A stretch of DNA of 36,363 nucleotides from Candidatus Fermentithermobacillaceae bacterium (GCA_012841375.1 DUUV01000015.1:1-36363); one strand, 5' to 3'. Shown: positions 1-9,155, numbered from the stretch's first letter. The notes: generated from the sequence alone by a model not told the origin. Program-made: numbers and translations.

Positions 1-73
1 TCAGAGACGTGTGGTGAGCGCCTTATTCGAACCTTATGAGGTCTCTATGGGTCTCCAGATACCGGGAAACGGG

Positions 74-1276
74 CTAGAAGTCTAATATTCTCCGGATCCC
101 GCCGCAAACAGGTCGCAATACCCGGACAAGGGGCCCCCCTCTCATTGCGAGCGCCGACGCCTCACCTTCAAGCCCGGTTGTGCCCACTTTTCCATCGGAA
201 AGATACATGGCCAGGAGTCCACGAACGACCGCCAGATGCAGCCACGAACGGGGAAGCCTTGTGGCAGCGTCCAATGAGCGGTCCACAAACCCGTGCAGTC
301 CGGCCTCTCTTGCCTCAGGCGAAGGATAGAAACTAACCAAATTAAGATCTCCGCCGCGGAGATCCTCTTCCCCATCAATGTAGTAGTCAAGCAAGATGTG
401 GAGTCCCGATATGAATGGGAAATACGCATGAAAGAGATGGGCAGCGCTATAGGGGCCCAGAAAACGACGGGACGATGCGCATATCAGCGCGAAGATCCCA
501 AGCGTCGAGCCTGTCGCGGCCGCAAACTCCCACCAGGACAATGATCGACCGGTGTCTAGCACACCCAGACCGCCGAAAGCCCTTCTAGGCAGAGGGAGTG
601 AGCACGCGGCAGGGTCCAAGTCCCCCACCCAGCGCGCGCGGTACCACTCCTCCATGAGTCCATTCCTTATGGCAGGTGAGAGATGCTTGATGGATTGGAG
701 TTCAGAGTAGAGACCTGCCAGGGAGTTCACCCATGGTAGCGCGGCGTCGTACGAAGGAAGACTTCGGAGCACCTCCCTGGACGCCTCGACCAGCCCGGCG
801 AGATATCCCCCATCGCCGTCGGGGTGTGCCACAGGGTACAGCCGGTAGAATGGGGTGAGCGGGCGTGTGGGGTCCACCGCGCACCGAAAGGCCTCGTGAA
901 GAGACATGCACGACAGGAAGCCCTTGCGGGCCGCCTCCATCGACGGATCGTTGGCCCATATGGATGACTGAGATGCCCTGTCGCACAGGTTGTCAAGGTA
1001 ATCGCTGACTGTCTGGATGGCAACGATGGCCTTGACGAGCTCTTCGAGGCTCGCAAGGTTCTCCAGCGCCAAGACGGAGCCACCCATACAATGAAACGCC
1101 TTGGAAGAGATGCTGGATAGCGCCTGCAGGCGGAGTTCATCATCGGGAATACCGGCTGCCCGGCGCTTCCACGCTGCGAGCTCTCGGCGGACGACGGGAA
1201 AGACCCGGACTACCAGACGCGGATAGACCGTCAACTCCGATAGTAGGCGGTACGACCCGGCTTGGCGGCAACCCAC
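74..1276 (-). CDS. ytpB: DUF2600 family protein, YtpB-like (tetraprenyl-beta-curcumene synthase)
   Basis: Probable class I terpene synthase-like enzyme of the DUF2600 family. The characterised Bacillus member YtpB cyclises a C35 tetraprenyl diphosphate to tetraprenyl-beta-curcumene, a sesquarterpenoid precursor. Two acidic clusters look like the Mg/diphosphate-binding motifs: D92-x2-D95-x3-D99 and a second Asp/Glu-rich run at residues 297-305 (D297, D301, E303, E304, D305). The 400-residue length is somewhat above the Bacillus protein. The start given is a GTG with a GGGAGG sequence about 12 nt upstream, a long spacing, so an internal TTG near residue 16 is possible. It diverges from the radical SAM gene. 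The family call is from recalled motifs; the exact substrate is unknown. Confidence 0.8.
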   Translation of the reverse strand: MGCRQAGSYRLLSELTVYPRLVVRVFPVVRRELAAWKRRAAGIPDDELRLQALSSISSKAFHCMGGSVLALENLASLEELVKAIVAIQTVSDYLDNLCDRASQSSIWANDPSMEAARKGFLSCMSLHEAFRCAVDPTRPLTPFYRLYPVAHPDGDGGYLAGLVEASREVLRSLPSYDAALPWVNSLAGLYSELQSIKHLSPAIRNGLMEEWYRARWVGDLDPAACSLPLPRRAFGGLGVLDTGRSLSWWEFAAATGSTLGIFALICASSRRFLGPYSAAHLFHAYFPFISGLHILLDYYIDGEEDLRGGDLNLVSFYPSPEAREAGLHGFVDRSLDAATRLPRSWLHLAVVRGLLAMYLSDGKVGTTGLEGEASALAMRGGPLVRVLRPVCGGIRRILDF

Positions 1277-1443
1277 GTTGAGCCATCGCCTCCCTTCTTA
1301 CAGCTCTCTCCGGCCAACCGGCGCACGCGGGGGTCTACCCCACTGCCGTCACATAGGCAGGATTCCTTTTCCAGCCCGGAGAAATACCAGCGCGTAAGAT
1401 CCCATATAGGAGACAGAAAGTCAGAAACCGACAGGAGATGCGC

Positions 1444-2862
1444 ATGGACACCGATCGCCCAAGGCTGCTCCTGGTCAGCGCCCCACACAATTTCGGCTGG
1501 CCATGGGGACAGGGCAACTTCTACAAGGGGTTTTACGAGTACCTGGGGACGGGGTACCTCGCCGCTGCTTGTCAGCAAGCAGGGATTTCCGTGGAAATAC
1601 TGGACGCCCCGTTTCAAGGTTGGGGCCCGGCCAGGACCGCCAAGGAGATCAAGGACAGACAGTTTGATGTCCTGGGAATATCCGCGAACTGGCAGGAGTT
1701 TTTTCCCCAGTGCGCCGACATGCTTGAGCGGCTCTCGGATGTCAAGGCCCCGGTAATCCTTGGCGGCCACTTCCCGACAATCGCCCGACAGGAGCTCCTT
1801 AGAGACTTTCCCATGCTCTCTGCGATATGTGTGGGAGAAGGCGAGGCAACCCTTGTAGAAGCCATGGACGCTCTTGCGGCGGGCAGAGGCCTATCAGGGC
1901 CAGACATTGCATCCTGGATTGAGGTCCCCGGTCTGGCGCTTCCTTCGGTCGAGTGGAACGGCGCCAAGAAGCGTCCGATGGTCACTGACCTGGATTCCCT
2001 CCCATTCCCCCTTCGCCCCCAAGCCGAGATGTACAGGGCCCCCAAGAACCCTGGCGCCGCTTCGGCCAACATCCTCTCGTCGCGGGGATGCGGAGGGACG
2101 TGCACCTTCTGCACCATACATGCGTTCCAAGCGACCAATCCGGGCCCCCGGTGGAGGGCACGGTCCCCTGAGAATACGGTGGATGAAATGGAAGCGCTCC
2201 AAAAGGATTACGGGTTCACAAACTTCAGGTTTGTGGACGAAGACTTCTTCGGACGCTGCGCCGAGGGCAGAGCGCGAGCCGAGGCCATCGCTCGTGAAAT
2301 CCTGAAGCGAGACCTCAAGGCAAGTCTGGAGATATACTGCAGGGCCGACGAGGTGGACCCCGATATCCTCAAGATACTGAAAGAAGCGGGACTAAGCTCA
2401 ATCTACCTGAGCCTTGACGCCGTATCCGAATCGGATATCGAGCTGTACGCCAAAGGCACGACCAGAGACCAGATGGTAGCCTCATTGCGATACGTACTGG
2501 ACAGCGGGCTGGAGTTCGGTTACAGCTTCATCTTTTGGCACCCGTACCGGAAGGTATCCGAGATCAAGCAGGCGTTTGAGCTTCTGGACAGGGCTGCCGG
2601 CGGTGATGCGAAAGCTTACTCACGCATACTCAAGGGGATGCAGACCGGGATTATCTCAGACTTGGTGGTCCTCACAGGCTCGCCCCTTGAAGAACGAATC
2701 CGCAAAGACGGCCTCTTGAAGGGGAACTACCGGGAGTATTCCTACGACTTCGCCGACCCCTCGGCCGCCGCGGCGTACGCCGTGGTTAAAGGCTACAAGA
2801 AAGCCCGCACCACCGTGGGCAACATATGGAACTCTCTGCTGCGTCCGAGAACCAAGTCCTGA
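1444..2862 (+). CDS. B12-binding domain radical SAM protein
   Basis: Radical S-adenosylmethionine enzyme with an N-terminal cobalamin-binding-like Rossmann domain (about residues 5-150, including a GGHFPT stretch) followed by a radical SAM barrel. The cluster-binding motif is C-x3-C-x2-C at about residues 216, 220 and 223. This layout is shared by BchE-like cyclases, methyltransferases and hopanoid- or lipid-modifying enzymes, so the reaction cannot be assigned. The classic DxHxxG cobalamin ligand motif is not obvious. An ATG at 1438 directly abuts AGGAG, so the ATG at 1444, 6 nt after that SD, is the better start. It is divergent from the terpene synthase gene, and a role in modifying a polyprenyl product is conceivable but unproven. 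Confidence 0.85.
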   Translation: MDTDRPRLLLVSAPHNFGWPWGQGNFYKGFYEYLGTGYLAAACQQAGISVEILDAPFQGWGPARTAKEIKDRQFDVLGISANWQEFFPQCADMLERLSDVKAPVILGGHFPTIARQELLRDFPMLSAICVGEGEATLVEAMDALAAGRGLSGPDIASWIEVPGLALPSVEWNGAKKRPMVTDLDSLPFPLRPQAEMYRAPKNPGAASANILSSRGCGGTCTFCTIHAFQATNPGPRWRARSPENTVDEMEALQKDYGFTNFRFVDEDFFGRCAEGRARAEAIAREILKRDLKASLEIYCRADEVDPDILKILKEAGLSSIYLSLDAVSESDIELYAKGTTRDQMVASLRYVLDSGLEFGYSFIFWHPYRKVSEIKQAFELLDRAAGGDAKAYSRILKGMQTGIISDLVVLTGSPLEERIRKDGLLKGNYREYSYDFADPSAAAAYAVVKGYKKARTTVGNIWNSLLRPRTKS

Positions 2863-2981
2863 GAAAGCCATAGCTTTATCGCGATTCTCACCGTCAACAC
2901 CAAACATTTCTCCGACATTTGTCGATTAAGACGTTGGTGCTGAAAATCGTCATTCACTTGAAGCGCGAAGGACGTGGTCTC

Positions 2982-4388
2982 ATGAAAGTATCAGGCAAAA
3001 TCGTTCTAAACAACGCAATCCTCCTCGCCGTGCTTGTCTTGTTGTCAGTGGCCGCTCAAGACGGGAAGATTTCCTTGGGAGCGGTCGTGATGATCGGGGC
3101 CGCCGCTGCGGGAGGCTTGGCATACGCCCTGGTGAATGCGGTGCGAGGTCCGATCCATAGACTGTCTCAGGCGCTCAAGAGTTTCGCGAGCGGTGAGGCC
3201 GACCTCACGGCCAAGATCGATGAGAGCGGCGATGACGAACTGGCTGAGATGGCTAAGGATTTCAACACGTTCGTCGGAAGACTCCGCACGCTGACCGGTG
3301 AGATCGGCGCCATCGCATCCCATGTGGCCAACACCGCGGACATGCTCACGCAAGGCGCGGAGGAGTCGGCCAGGGTCACTCAACAGATGGCCGAAGCCAT
3401 ACAACAGATAGCGGCGGGTTCCCAAGACCAGAGCGACAGCGCTTCCAAGACCGCCACGGCGGTGGACGAGTTGGGCAGGGCCATATCCCAGGTAGCACAG
3501 GGCACAGACGCTCAGACAGCGGGGCTTCAAGAGTCCTTGAACGTGTCCTCGCAAGCAGATCAGTCGCTTGTCCAGGTGATGTCCCTCCTTGAGAGGACGG
3601 GGATCGCCTCGAACAAGAACGCCGAGTACGCCTCAAGAGGGAGTCAGGCCGTCAGCAAGGTGCTTAACAGCATGGAAAGCATCAAGTCCACAACCGGGAA
3701 CATCGCTCAAAACATCCGGGAGCTTGACGGGTATTCCCAGGAAATCGGCAAGATCATCGAGGTCATAAGCAGCATCGCCACTCAGACGAACCTCCTCTCA
3801 CTGAACGCGGCCATCGAAGCCGCAAGGGCCGGCGAACACGGCAAGGGCTTCGCCGTGGTTTCCGAGGAAGTGCGGAAACTGGCCGAGGACTCGTCGAGAG
3901 AGACCAAGGCCATAGCCAACCTAGTGAGCAGCATCCGCCAGGCCATCCAAAGGGCCGTCTCGGCGTCTGAGGCAGGCGCGCAAGAAGTGGAGACCGGAAG
4001 CGTGTTGGCGCAGGAGGCTTCGGCGGCACTTGCCGAGATCGCGGAAGGGGCCGTTGAGACAGAGCGGCTGGTGCTGGAACTCAGTGAAGCCTCAACGGTG
4101 GTCAGCCAAGCCAGCTCCAGCGTTCAGGATGTCATGAAAAAGGTGGTTGAGTTGGCGGAGCAGAACGCATCTTGGGCGGTGACCATGATGTCAAGCGCGA
4201 ACGAAGTCCGCCGGCTGATCGATAGTGTGGCAGCGGTATCGGAAGAAAGCGCCGCCGCGACGGAAGAAGTATCTGCTTCGTCCCTGGAAATGCAGGGCTC
4301 CATACAGCGAGTCTACGAATCCGCGCAAACCTTGGCGGAACTGGCGAGGAGCCTTAGGGACATGGTATCCAAGTTCAGGCTGGAATGA
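2982..4388 (+). CDS. Methyl-accepting chemotaxis-type signalling protein without sensor domain
   Basis: Transducer that would signal to a CheA/CheW complex. Two predicted membrane helices (about residues 7-25 and 31-52) are joined by only a few residues, so there is no extracellular ligand-binding domain. A HAMP-like segment (about 53-110) and a long coiled-coil signalling domain follow. The conserved hairpin tip ([17 protein letters not shown] and the following [11 protein letters not shown]) starts near residue 274. The ATG at 2982 has AAGGA about 9 nt upstream. A TTG 63 nt earlier is open but has no convincing RBS. It ends just before a bidirectional terminator. It may sense an intracellular or membrane-state signal. 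No other che genes are in the window. Confidence 0.92.
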   Translation: MKVSGKIVLNNAILLAVLVLLSVAAQDGKISLGAVVMIGAAAAGGLAYALVNAVRGPIHRLSQALKSFASGEADLTAKIDESGDDELAEMAKDFNTFVGRLRTLTGEIGAIASHVANTADMLTQGAEESARVTQQMAEAIQQIAAGSQDQSDSASKTATAVDELGRAISQVAQGTDAQTAGLQESLNVSSQADQSLVQVMSLLERTGIASNKNAEYASRGSQAVSKVLNSMESIKSTTGNIAQNIRELDGYSQEIGKIIEVISSIATQTNLLSLNAAIEAARAGEHGKGFAVVSEEVRKLAEDSSRETKAIANLVSSIRQAIQRAVSASEAGAQEVETGSVLAQEASAALAEIAEGAVETERLVLELSEASTVVSQASSSVQDVMKKVVELAEQNASWAVTMMSSANEVRRLIDSVAAVSEESAAATEEVSASSLEMQGSIQRVYESAQTLAELARSLRDMVSKFRLE

Positions 4389-4425
4389 CCTTCCACCGTA
4401 GAACCCCGATATGAACCCCCAGACG

Positions 4426-4453
4426 AAAGCCGGACCTTCAGAGGTCCGGCTTT
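4426..4453. terminator. Bidirectional intrinsic terminator
   Basis: Perfect 12-bp inverted repeat (AAAGCCGGACCT, loop TCAG, AGGTCCGGCTTT) between the convergent methyl-accepting protein and SIMPL genes. The A/T ends of the stem provide a short U tract on either strand. Confidence 0.85.
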
Positions 4454-4477
4454 CCAGGGAGTTGAGGGGAAGTTGAG

Positions 4478-5209
4478 TTAGAACGTGAAATCCATTCGCA
4501 CCGTCGCCCTCACTGTAACGGTACCGCTTTCAATGGGCGTCGACGCATCCTTGAGCACGCGAGCGGCCGATTCGAACCCGCCAACAGTGGCATATCCATC
4601 AGAGATCTTGTAGATGCCCGTAATGGTGACTCCGGCCGCTTTGGCCATTACCTCTGCCTTCGACCGGGCGTTCTCTACAGCCAAGGCGAGGGCTTCGTTC
4701 TGCGTAGGTTCAGGATTCTGCAGGCCGAAGATGATGCCGCCGACATTCGTGGCACCTGCGTTAACAGCGGCGTCGATGATCGTTCCGGTGTTGGAGACAG
4801 TCCTTACCCTGGCCGTAACGGTGTTGTTGCACCGGTAACCGGTGAGAACCTGAGTCCCCCCCGGCCTATCGCCTTCCCACCCGTAGACGGGATACAGGCT
4901 GAAGTTGGACGTCTGGATGTCTTCGGCTTTGATCCCGGCGGCCTTAAGGGCGGCAATAACGCTGTTCATCCTGGAAGTATTGGCTTGCTGGGCTTCTTTG
5001 GCGGTAGACCCGTTGGTCTCCACACCAAAACTGACGGTGACCATGTCGGGCTTTACCGCGATGGTCGCTTCTCCGTTCACTGAGATGAGACGGGGATCCG
5101 TTACAGGGTCCTCCGCCTGCACGCTTTCGGGCCGGAGCGCAACAACCGCAAGAACGAGCGACGCAACGATGACACTCGCGAGAATGGCGTTCCGCAGGCG
5201 CTCATGCAT
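4478..5209 (-). CDS. Secreted or membrane-anchored SIMPL domain (DUF541) protein
   Basis: SIMPL/DUF541-family protein of unknown function; known members are periplasmic or cell-surface proteins. An N-terminal hydrophobic segment (about residues 8-27) followed by QAE-type residues looks like a signal peptide or anchor. The SIMPL domain fills the rest: a beta-rich start (LISVNGEATIAVKPDMVTVSFGV), then a SNFSLYPVY-like region and a C-terminal VTVRATVRMDF strand. TTG (5212) and ATG (5209) are adjacent in frame behind a GAGGAG RBS; the ATG is given. It is transcribed toward the methyl-accepting gene and divergently from yigZ. Confidence 0.88.
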   Translation of the reverse strand: MHERLRNAILASVIVASLVLAVVALRPESVQAEDPVTDPRLISVNGEATIAVKPDMVTVSFGVETNGSTAKEAQQANTSRMNSVIAALKAAGIKAEDIQTSNFSLYPVYGWEGDRPGGTQVLTGYRCNNTVTARVRTVSNTGTIIDAAVNAGATNVGGIIFGLQNPEPTQNEALALAVENARSKAEVMAKAAGVTITGIYKISDGYATVGGFESAARVLKDASTPIESGTVTVRATVRMDFTF

Positions 5210-5344
5210 CAACTATCACTCCTCGAATGGATATTCTAGGGCGCACCTGTCAGATTGGACGGTGGAAGGGAAAAAGTGTTCCCGGTTTCAGAGGACGAGC
5301 GCTCCCTTATCGGAACTTACCGAGGATATGGACGGCGACTGCTT

Positions 5345-5368
5345 GTCCGGCCACTCTCGTCCGGCCAC
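5345..5368. repeat. Short direct repeat GTCCGGCCAC x2
   Basis: The 10-mer GTCCGGCCAC occurs at 5345-5354 and again at 5359-5368 with a 14-nt period, in the region between the divergent SIMPL and yigZ genes. It could be a regulator-binding site or chance. Confidence 0.5.
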
Positions 5369-5374
5369 CCCGAC

Positions 5375-5404
5375 TTGACGTACCTGCCCAACCCTGGCGA
5401 GAAT
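5375..5404 (+). promoter_or_regulatory. Possible sigma-A promoter of yigZ
   Basis: TTGACG (5375-5380), an 18-nt spacer and GAGAAT (5399-5404) lie about 27 nt before the yigZ start. The -35 is good and the -10 is weak. Confidence 0.35.
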
Positions 5405-5430
5405 GTTGAAAACGGCGCGGAGAGTTGTCA

Positions 5431-6072
5431 ATGCAGAAGTGGCCAGATTTTCTTTGTCCAAAGACGGAAGGCTTAGGCGAGATAGTAGCCAAACGCTCCC
5501 GGTTCATTGGACGCGTGTCGCCCGCGTTTTCTCCTGAGGAGGCAGAGACATTCATTGCCCGGGTCAAGGCAGAGCACCCCACTGCCAGGCATAACGTCTG
5601 GGCCTACTCGGTCGGGCCGGGCACACCAATCGAGCGCCTGAGCGACGACGGCGAGCCACGAGGCACGGCGGGCTACCCGGTGCTGGAGGTCTTCAAGAAG
5701 CGCGGCGTCCGGAACATCGTCTGCGTCGTAACCCGGTATTTCGGAGGAATACTCCTCGGGGCCGGGGGGCTTCTCAGGGCGTACGGCCAAGCCGCCTCCG
5801 CCGCTTTGGAGGCTGCCGGCGTCGCAACCTATGCGTACCATGACATCCTCACGACCATCATTGGATATGACCAGTACGGGCGCGCTCAAAGAGAGCTGGA
5901 AGGACGGAACATCACCATCCAGTCGGTTGATTTCACTGACAAGGTCAAGGTGACGGCGCTGGTGAGACCCGCCGATTTGGATATGATCAAGGCCAGACTT
6001 CGCGATCTCACATCCGGCGGCGCGGTTATCGAAGTTGAGGAAGGCAGGTACATACCTGTGGGTCAGGGATGA
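5431..6072 (+). CDS. yigZ: YigZ/IMPACT family protein
   Basis: YigZ (UPF0029/IMPACT-like) protein. The N-terminal domain has the characteristic stretch around residues 38-105, with HNVWAYSVG, DDGEPRGTAGYPVLE and VTRYFGGILLGAGGLLRAY. A C-terminal DUF1949 domain is fused after it (about 130-210). Family members are structurally known, but the function is unsettled; eukaryotic IMPACT modulates GCN2 signalling. The ATG at 5431 is preferred over the TTG at 5425 because GGAGAG lies about 6 nt upstream. At about 213 residues it is normal length. The GNAT gene follows 4 nt after the stop, so they are probably co-transcribed. Confidence 0.93.
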   Translation: MQKWPDFLCPKTEGLGEIVAKRSRFIGRVSPAFSPEEAETFIARVKAEHPTARHNVWAYSVGPGTPIERLSDDGEPRGTAGYPVLEVFKKRGVRNIVCVVTRYFGGILLGAGGLLRAYGQAASAALEAAGVATYAYHDILTTIIGYDQYGRAQRELEGRNITIQSVDFTDKVKVTALVRPADLDMIKARLRDLTSGGAVIEVEEGRYIPVGQG

Positions 6073-6076
6073 GAGA

Positions 6077-7165
6077 ATGAAAGATCGAAGTGGAACGATA
6101 TCAAAGCCCTCTGAAAGGTCAAACGTTCTGGTTCGACGGGCCAGGGTCGAAGACAAACCGCATATCCGGGCCTTCACCGAGAACACCTTCGCCTGGGGCG
6201 ACTACGTGGCCGATGCCTTTTCCGATTGGCTTGACGGCGGAAACGACGTATACGTGGCCGAAGTGAGCGGGATTCCTGTAGGCGTCACATGCGTTGCCTA
6301 TCCCGCCGAAGGTGAAGCGTGGTTTCAGGGCATCCGCGTCAAGTCTGAACTTAGGCGCATGGGGATAGCATCCATGCTCACAAGAGCCTCAATAGCAGGC
6401 GCAAGGAAACGGGGAGCACGAGTCTGCAGGGCAAACATCGATTACGACAACTACGGATCCCAGGGACTCGCGCAGACAATGGGGTTCCGGCAGGTGGTGA
6501 GAATCGCCGAGTTGACAGTGCCTTTAGCTGGATACACCCGTCTATCTGGTGATGCGCCTTTACTCGGGGATACGTCTGTACCCAGGAAGGCTCTTGTATC
6601 TAGAGACGCTCCTGTATCTAGGAACGCCGACACTTACAGCACCATCCGAGTGACCAGGGTAACCCCTGAAGAGGCAGGTTTGCTCTTCGAGGCGGCATCC
6701 AGGGAGATTCGTTACCTTGGGTGCGAGTACGTTTGGGTATCACTCACCCGGCAGAACCTAGCGCGGGCGGCAGCGGAAGAATGGCTGCTGGCCGCCAAAG
6801 ACGAATGCGGCAAAATGCTGGCGGGCGCGCTCATGAGTAGCCCTTATGTTGAGGATCATGTACACACCGGCTCAGAGGACAGTGGAGGCCAACAGGCCGC
6901 TGAAGAGGGCGAGCCAAAATACCTCTGCGCGGGGTTGGGGTCGATCTTCGGGGCAACGGAAGGAGTGCTGGCCATCATCCGGCACGCCCTGGAACTACTG
7001 CGGGCCGAAGCAACCAAGAAAAACATCACGCCTGGAGAGTTATTCGTATCTGTGGAAGCCGAAAGCCCTGCCGCCGGGGGGATTCCCAGTTGCCTCAGAG
7101 AGGCCGGCCTGGACTTCCAGGTCCACGGCGAAACAGGCCTCTGGGAGCTCAGCCTGAGCATTTGA
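6077..7165 (+). CDS. GNAT family N-acetyltransferase with hexapeptide-repeat linker
   Basis: Predicted acetyl-CoA-dependent acetyltransferase of unknown substrate. The N-terminal GNAT domain (about residues 20-150) shows motif A as RRMGIAS (the R/Q-x-x-G-x-A acetyl-CoA loop) and ends in NYGSQGLAQTMGF, typical of motif B. A linker of five six-residue tandem repeats (about 154-183) leads to a C-terminal domain of about 175 residues that resembles a second, degenerate GNAT-like half without a clear motif A. The ATG at 6077 directly follows the yigZ stop. An upstream ATG at 6035 would overlap yigZ and is less likely. Confidence 0.8.
   Translation: MKDRSGTISKPSERSNVLVRRARVEDKPHIRAFTENTFAWGDYVADAFSDWLDGGNDVYVAEVSGIPVGVTCVAYPAEGEAWFQGIRVKSELRRMGIASMLTRASIAGARKRGARVCRANIDYDNYGSQGLAQTMGFRQVVRIAELTVPLAGYTRLSGDAPLLGDTSVPRKALVSRDAPVSRNADTYSTIRVTRVTPEEAGLLFEAASREIRYLGCEYVWVSLTRQNLARAAAEEWLLAAKDECGKMLAGALMSSPYVEDHVHTGSEDSGGQQAAEEGEPKYLCAGLGSIFGATEGVLAIIRHALELLRAEATKKNITPGELFVSVEAESPAAGGIPSCLREAGLDFQVHGETGLWELSLSI
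6536..6625 (+). repeat. 18-bp in-frame tandem repeat, five units
   Basis: Five diverged 18-nt units inside the GNAT gene encode TRLSGD, APLLGD, TSVPRK, ALVSRD and APVSRN. Units 4 and 5 are the most alike (15 of 18 bases). The pattern is a minisatellite-like linker expansion. Confidence 0.8.
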
Positions 7166-7208
7166 CTTCCGAATAGTCCCATTCGCTCCCTGGCTAGCGA
7201 TACTCCCA

Positions 7209-7270
7209 TTTCATCGAACTATCCGAGGCAACGCTTCGCTTTCGTCGAACTACCTGAGACAACCCATGGC
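7209..7270. repeat. 31-bp imperfect tandem repeat
   Basis: Two adjacent 31-nt copies, 7209-7239 and 7240-7270, match at 24 of 31 positions and share TCGAACTA cores. A third copy appears to begin with TTTCG at 7271 and then diverges. It lies between the convergent GNAT and metG genes. Confidence 0.7.
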
Positions 7271-7333
7271 TTTCGCCCGCGGATGGGGACTCTCATGAGA
7301 AAATGCCTCGCGACCACGGGTCACCGACGACTA

Positions 7334-9058
7334 TCAGACGCTTTCGCCCGCGAACTCCTTGGTCATCTTCTCTATGTCGGCTTCCTCTATCCTCTTGAAC
7401 AACACCGGAGGGACCTCGAATGGACGTCCAGGACCGAGAACCCTGAGGTCGCCTACCTGCGCCATGGAGACCGCCGCCTCTTCAGGCTTAAGCCCGAGCG
7501 CTCGCGTCACCCTTTTTGAGGTGAACGGGATGAACGGCGACGAAGCCAGGGCGAAGGTCCTCACCAAGTTGATGCACGTGCGGAGGACCATAGCTGCCTC
7601 GTCTCTGTCGGTCTTAAGTAGGCTCCAAGGCGCTCTCTCGTCGATGTAGAGATTTCCGAGAGACCACAGTTTCTTGAGTGCGAGGACACCCTTACGGAAC
7701 TCCATCTGCCGCAGGCACTTGCGATACTCTTCGAGAGCCTCGTTCACGTCCAGCTGGAGTCGTTCCTCTCTGGGGCTCCATTGGCCGCCTCCCGGGATGC
7801 CTCCGCCCTCAAAGCGCGACGCCGTGAGCTTCAGGGTCCGGTTGACGAAGTTCCCGAAATTCCCTGCCAGGTCCTTGTTTACGATTGTGGCGAACATGGG
7901 CCAGGTGAAATCGGAATCATCTGATTCCGGAGCGATGGCCATCAGGAAGTAGCGCCAGTAGTCGGGCGGGAAAATCTCCAGCGCCCTGTCGGTAAAGACA
8001 CCCCGCTTTCGGCTGGTGGAGAACTTGCCTCCGTGGTACGTGAGCCAGTTGAATCCTTTGATGTAGGAAGCCATGGTCCAAGGCTCTCGAGTTCCAAGGA
8101 GCATGGCGGGGAAAATGACGGTGTGAAACGGCAGGTTGTCTTTGGCCATGAACTGGGCGTAATGCACGTCCGAAGCGCCGAACCACCAGGACTTCCAGTC
8201 GCGTGTGCCGGGTTCACCCGAGCCGTCCTGAACCGCGTCATCTAGTAGCTTCGCCCATTCCCAGGTCGCCCCGATGTACTCGATAGGGGCGTCGAACCAC
8301 ACGTAAAACACCTTTCCCTCGTAACCCTCGCGCGGCACGGGTATCCCCCATGACAAGTCCCGGGTGATGCACCTGGGCTGGAGGCCTTCGTTCAGCCACT
8401 TCTTGGCCACGCCGCTGGTCAACCTCGGCCAGTCGGTGTGGGAGTCAACCCATTTTTCGATTTCGGGCGCCAGGAGATCAAGCCTTATGAAGAGGTGCTT
8501 GCTTTCCCGCATCTCAAGGTTGGTGCTCCCGGATATGGCGGAACGCGGCTCGATCAGGTCTTCGGGATCCAAGAGAGAGGCGCACCCATCGCACTGATCT
8601 CCCCGGGCGGCCTCGTACCCGCACTTGGAGCAAGTCCCGATGACGTATCTGTCGGGAAGAAAACGCCCGTCTTCGAGAGAGTAGATCTGACGGATGGTCC
8701 GTTCCTCAATGAAGCCGTTCTCGTTCAGCTTCAGGTAGATGTGCTTGGTCAGTTCGGCGTTCTCTCTGGAAGAACTCCGTCCGAAGTGGTCGAAAGAAAG
8801 CCCGAAGCGTCGGTAGATGTCCTTTTGACGCTCGTGCATCATGTCGCAGTACTCTCTTACGTCCATCCCGGCTTCCATGGCGGATACTTCCGCCGGGGTC
8901 CCGTGCTCGTCGGTCGCGCAGATGTACAACACTTCCTCGCCCTCCATCCTCAAGAAACGGGCATATACATCGGCGGGAAGCATCGAGCCGACCAGGTTTC
9001 CAAGATGCTTCACTCCATTGACATAAGGCAGGGCACTGGTTATCAGGTAGCGTGGCAC
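7334..9058 (-). CDS. metG: Methionyl-tRNA synthetase
   Basis: Charges tRNA-Met with methionine in the cytoplasm. The class I signature appears as HLGN near residue 18. A four-Cys zinc cluster (C143, C146, C156, C159) lies in the connective domain. The KMSKS loop is KFSTS (K345). The length (574) and lack of a C-terminal EMAP-like tRNA-binding domain indicate a compact form. The four-Cys cluster and KFS loop resemble the archaeal/MetRS2-like class more than Bacillus MetRS1. The start chosen is the GTG at 9058, 8 nt after AAGGAG, giving the typical PRYLITSALPY N-terminus; the GTG at 9067 is only 1 nt from that RBS. It is transcribed divergently from the ABC operon. Confidence 0.96.
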   Translation of the reverse strand: MPRYLITSALPYVNGVKHLGNLVGSMLPADVYARFLRMEGEEVLYICATDEHGTPAEVSAMEAGMDVREYCDMMHERQKDIYRRFGLSFDHFGRSSSRENAELTKHIYLKLNENGFIEERTIRQIYSLEDGRFLPDRYVIGTCSKCGYEAARGDQCDGCASLLDPEDLIEPRSAISGSTNLEMRESKHLFIRLDLLAPEIEKWVDSHTDWPRLTSGVAKKWLNEGLQPRCITRDLSWGIPVPREGYEGKVFYVWFDAPIEYIGATWEWAKLLDDAVQDGSGEPGTRDWKSWWFGASDVHYAQFMAKDNLPFHTVIFPAMLLGTREPWTMASYIKGFNWLTYHGGKFSTSRKRGVFTDRALEIFPPDYWRYFLMAIAPESDDSDFTWPMFATIVNKDLAGNFGNFVNRTLKLTASRFEGGGIPGGGQWSPREERLQLDVNEALEEYRKCLRQMEFRKGVLALKKLWSLGNLYIDERAPWSLLKTDRDEAAMVLRTCINLVRTFALASSPFIPFTSKRVTRALGLKPEEAAVSMAQVGDLRVLGPGRPFEVPPVLFKRIEEADIEKMTKEFAGESV

Positions 9059-9105
9059 GGTGAACACTCCTTAAGAAGCCGGATCCAGCCCGGGGGCTTT
9101 CTGCG

Positions 9106-9134
9106 ATCGTAGGTTGCGCGCGAACAGGTGTCAA
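9106..9134 (-). promoter_or_regulatory. Sigma-A promoter of metG
   Basis: On the minus strand a perfect TTGACA (9134-9129), a 17-nt spacer and TACGAT (9111-9106) predict a transcript start near 9099. The leader of about 40 nt is too short to hold a T-box. Confidence 0.7.
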
Positions 9135-9155
9135 GAATCGCCCGGACCCACGGAT

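Noticed and set aside
8438-9112. Long plus-strand ORF opposite metG
   Set aside because: It is antisense to a clearly conserved synthetase, has no RBS and no recognisable domain.
9059-9128. T-box or SAM riboswitch in front of metG
   Set aside because: No T-box or S-box motif is present, and the predicted leader is only about 40 nt.
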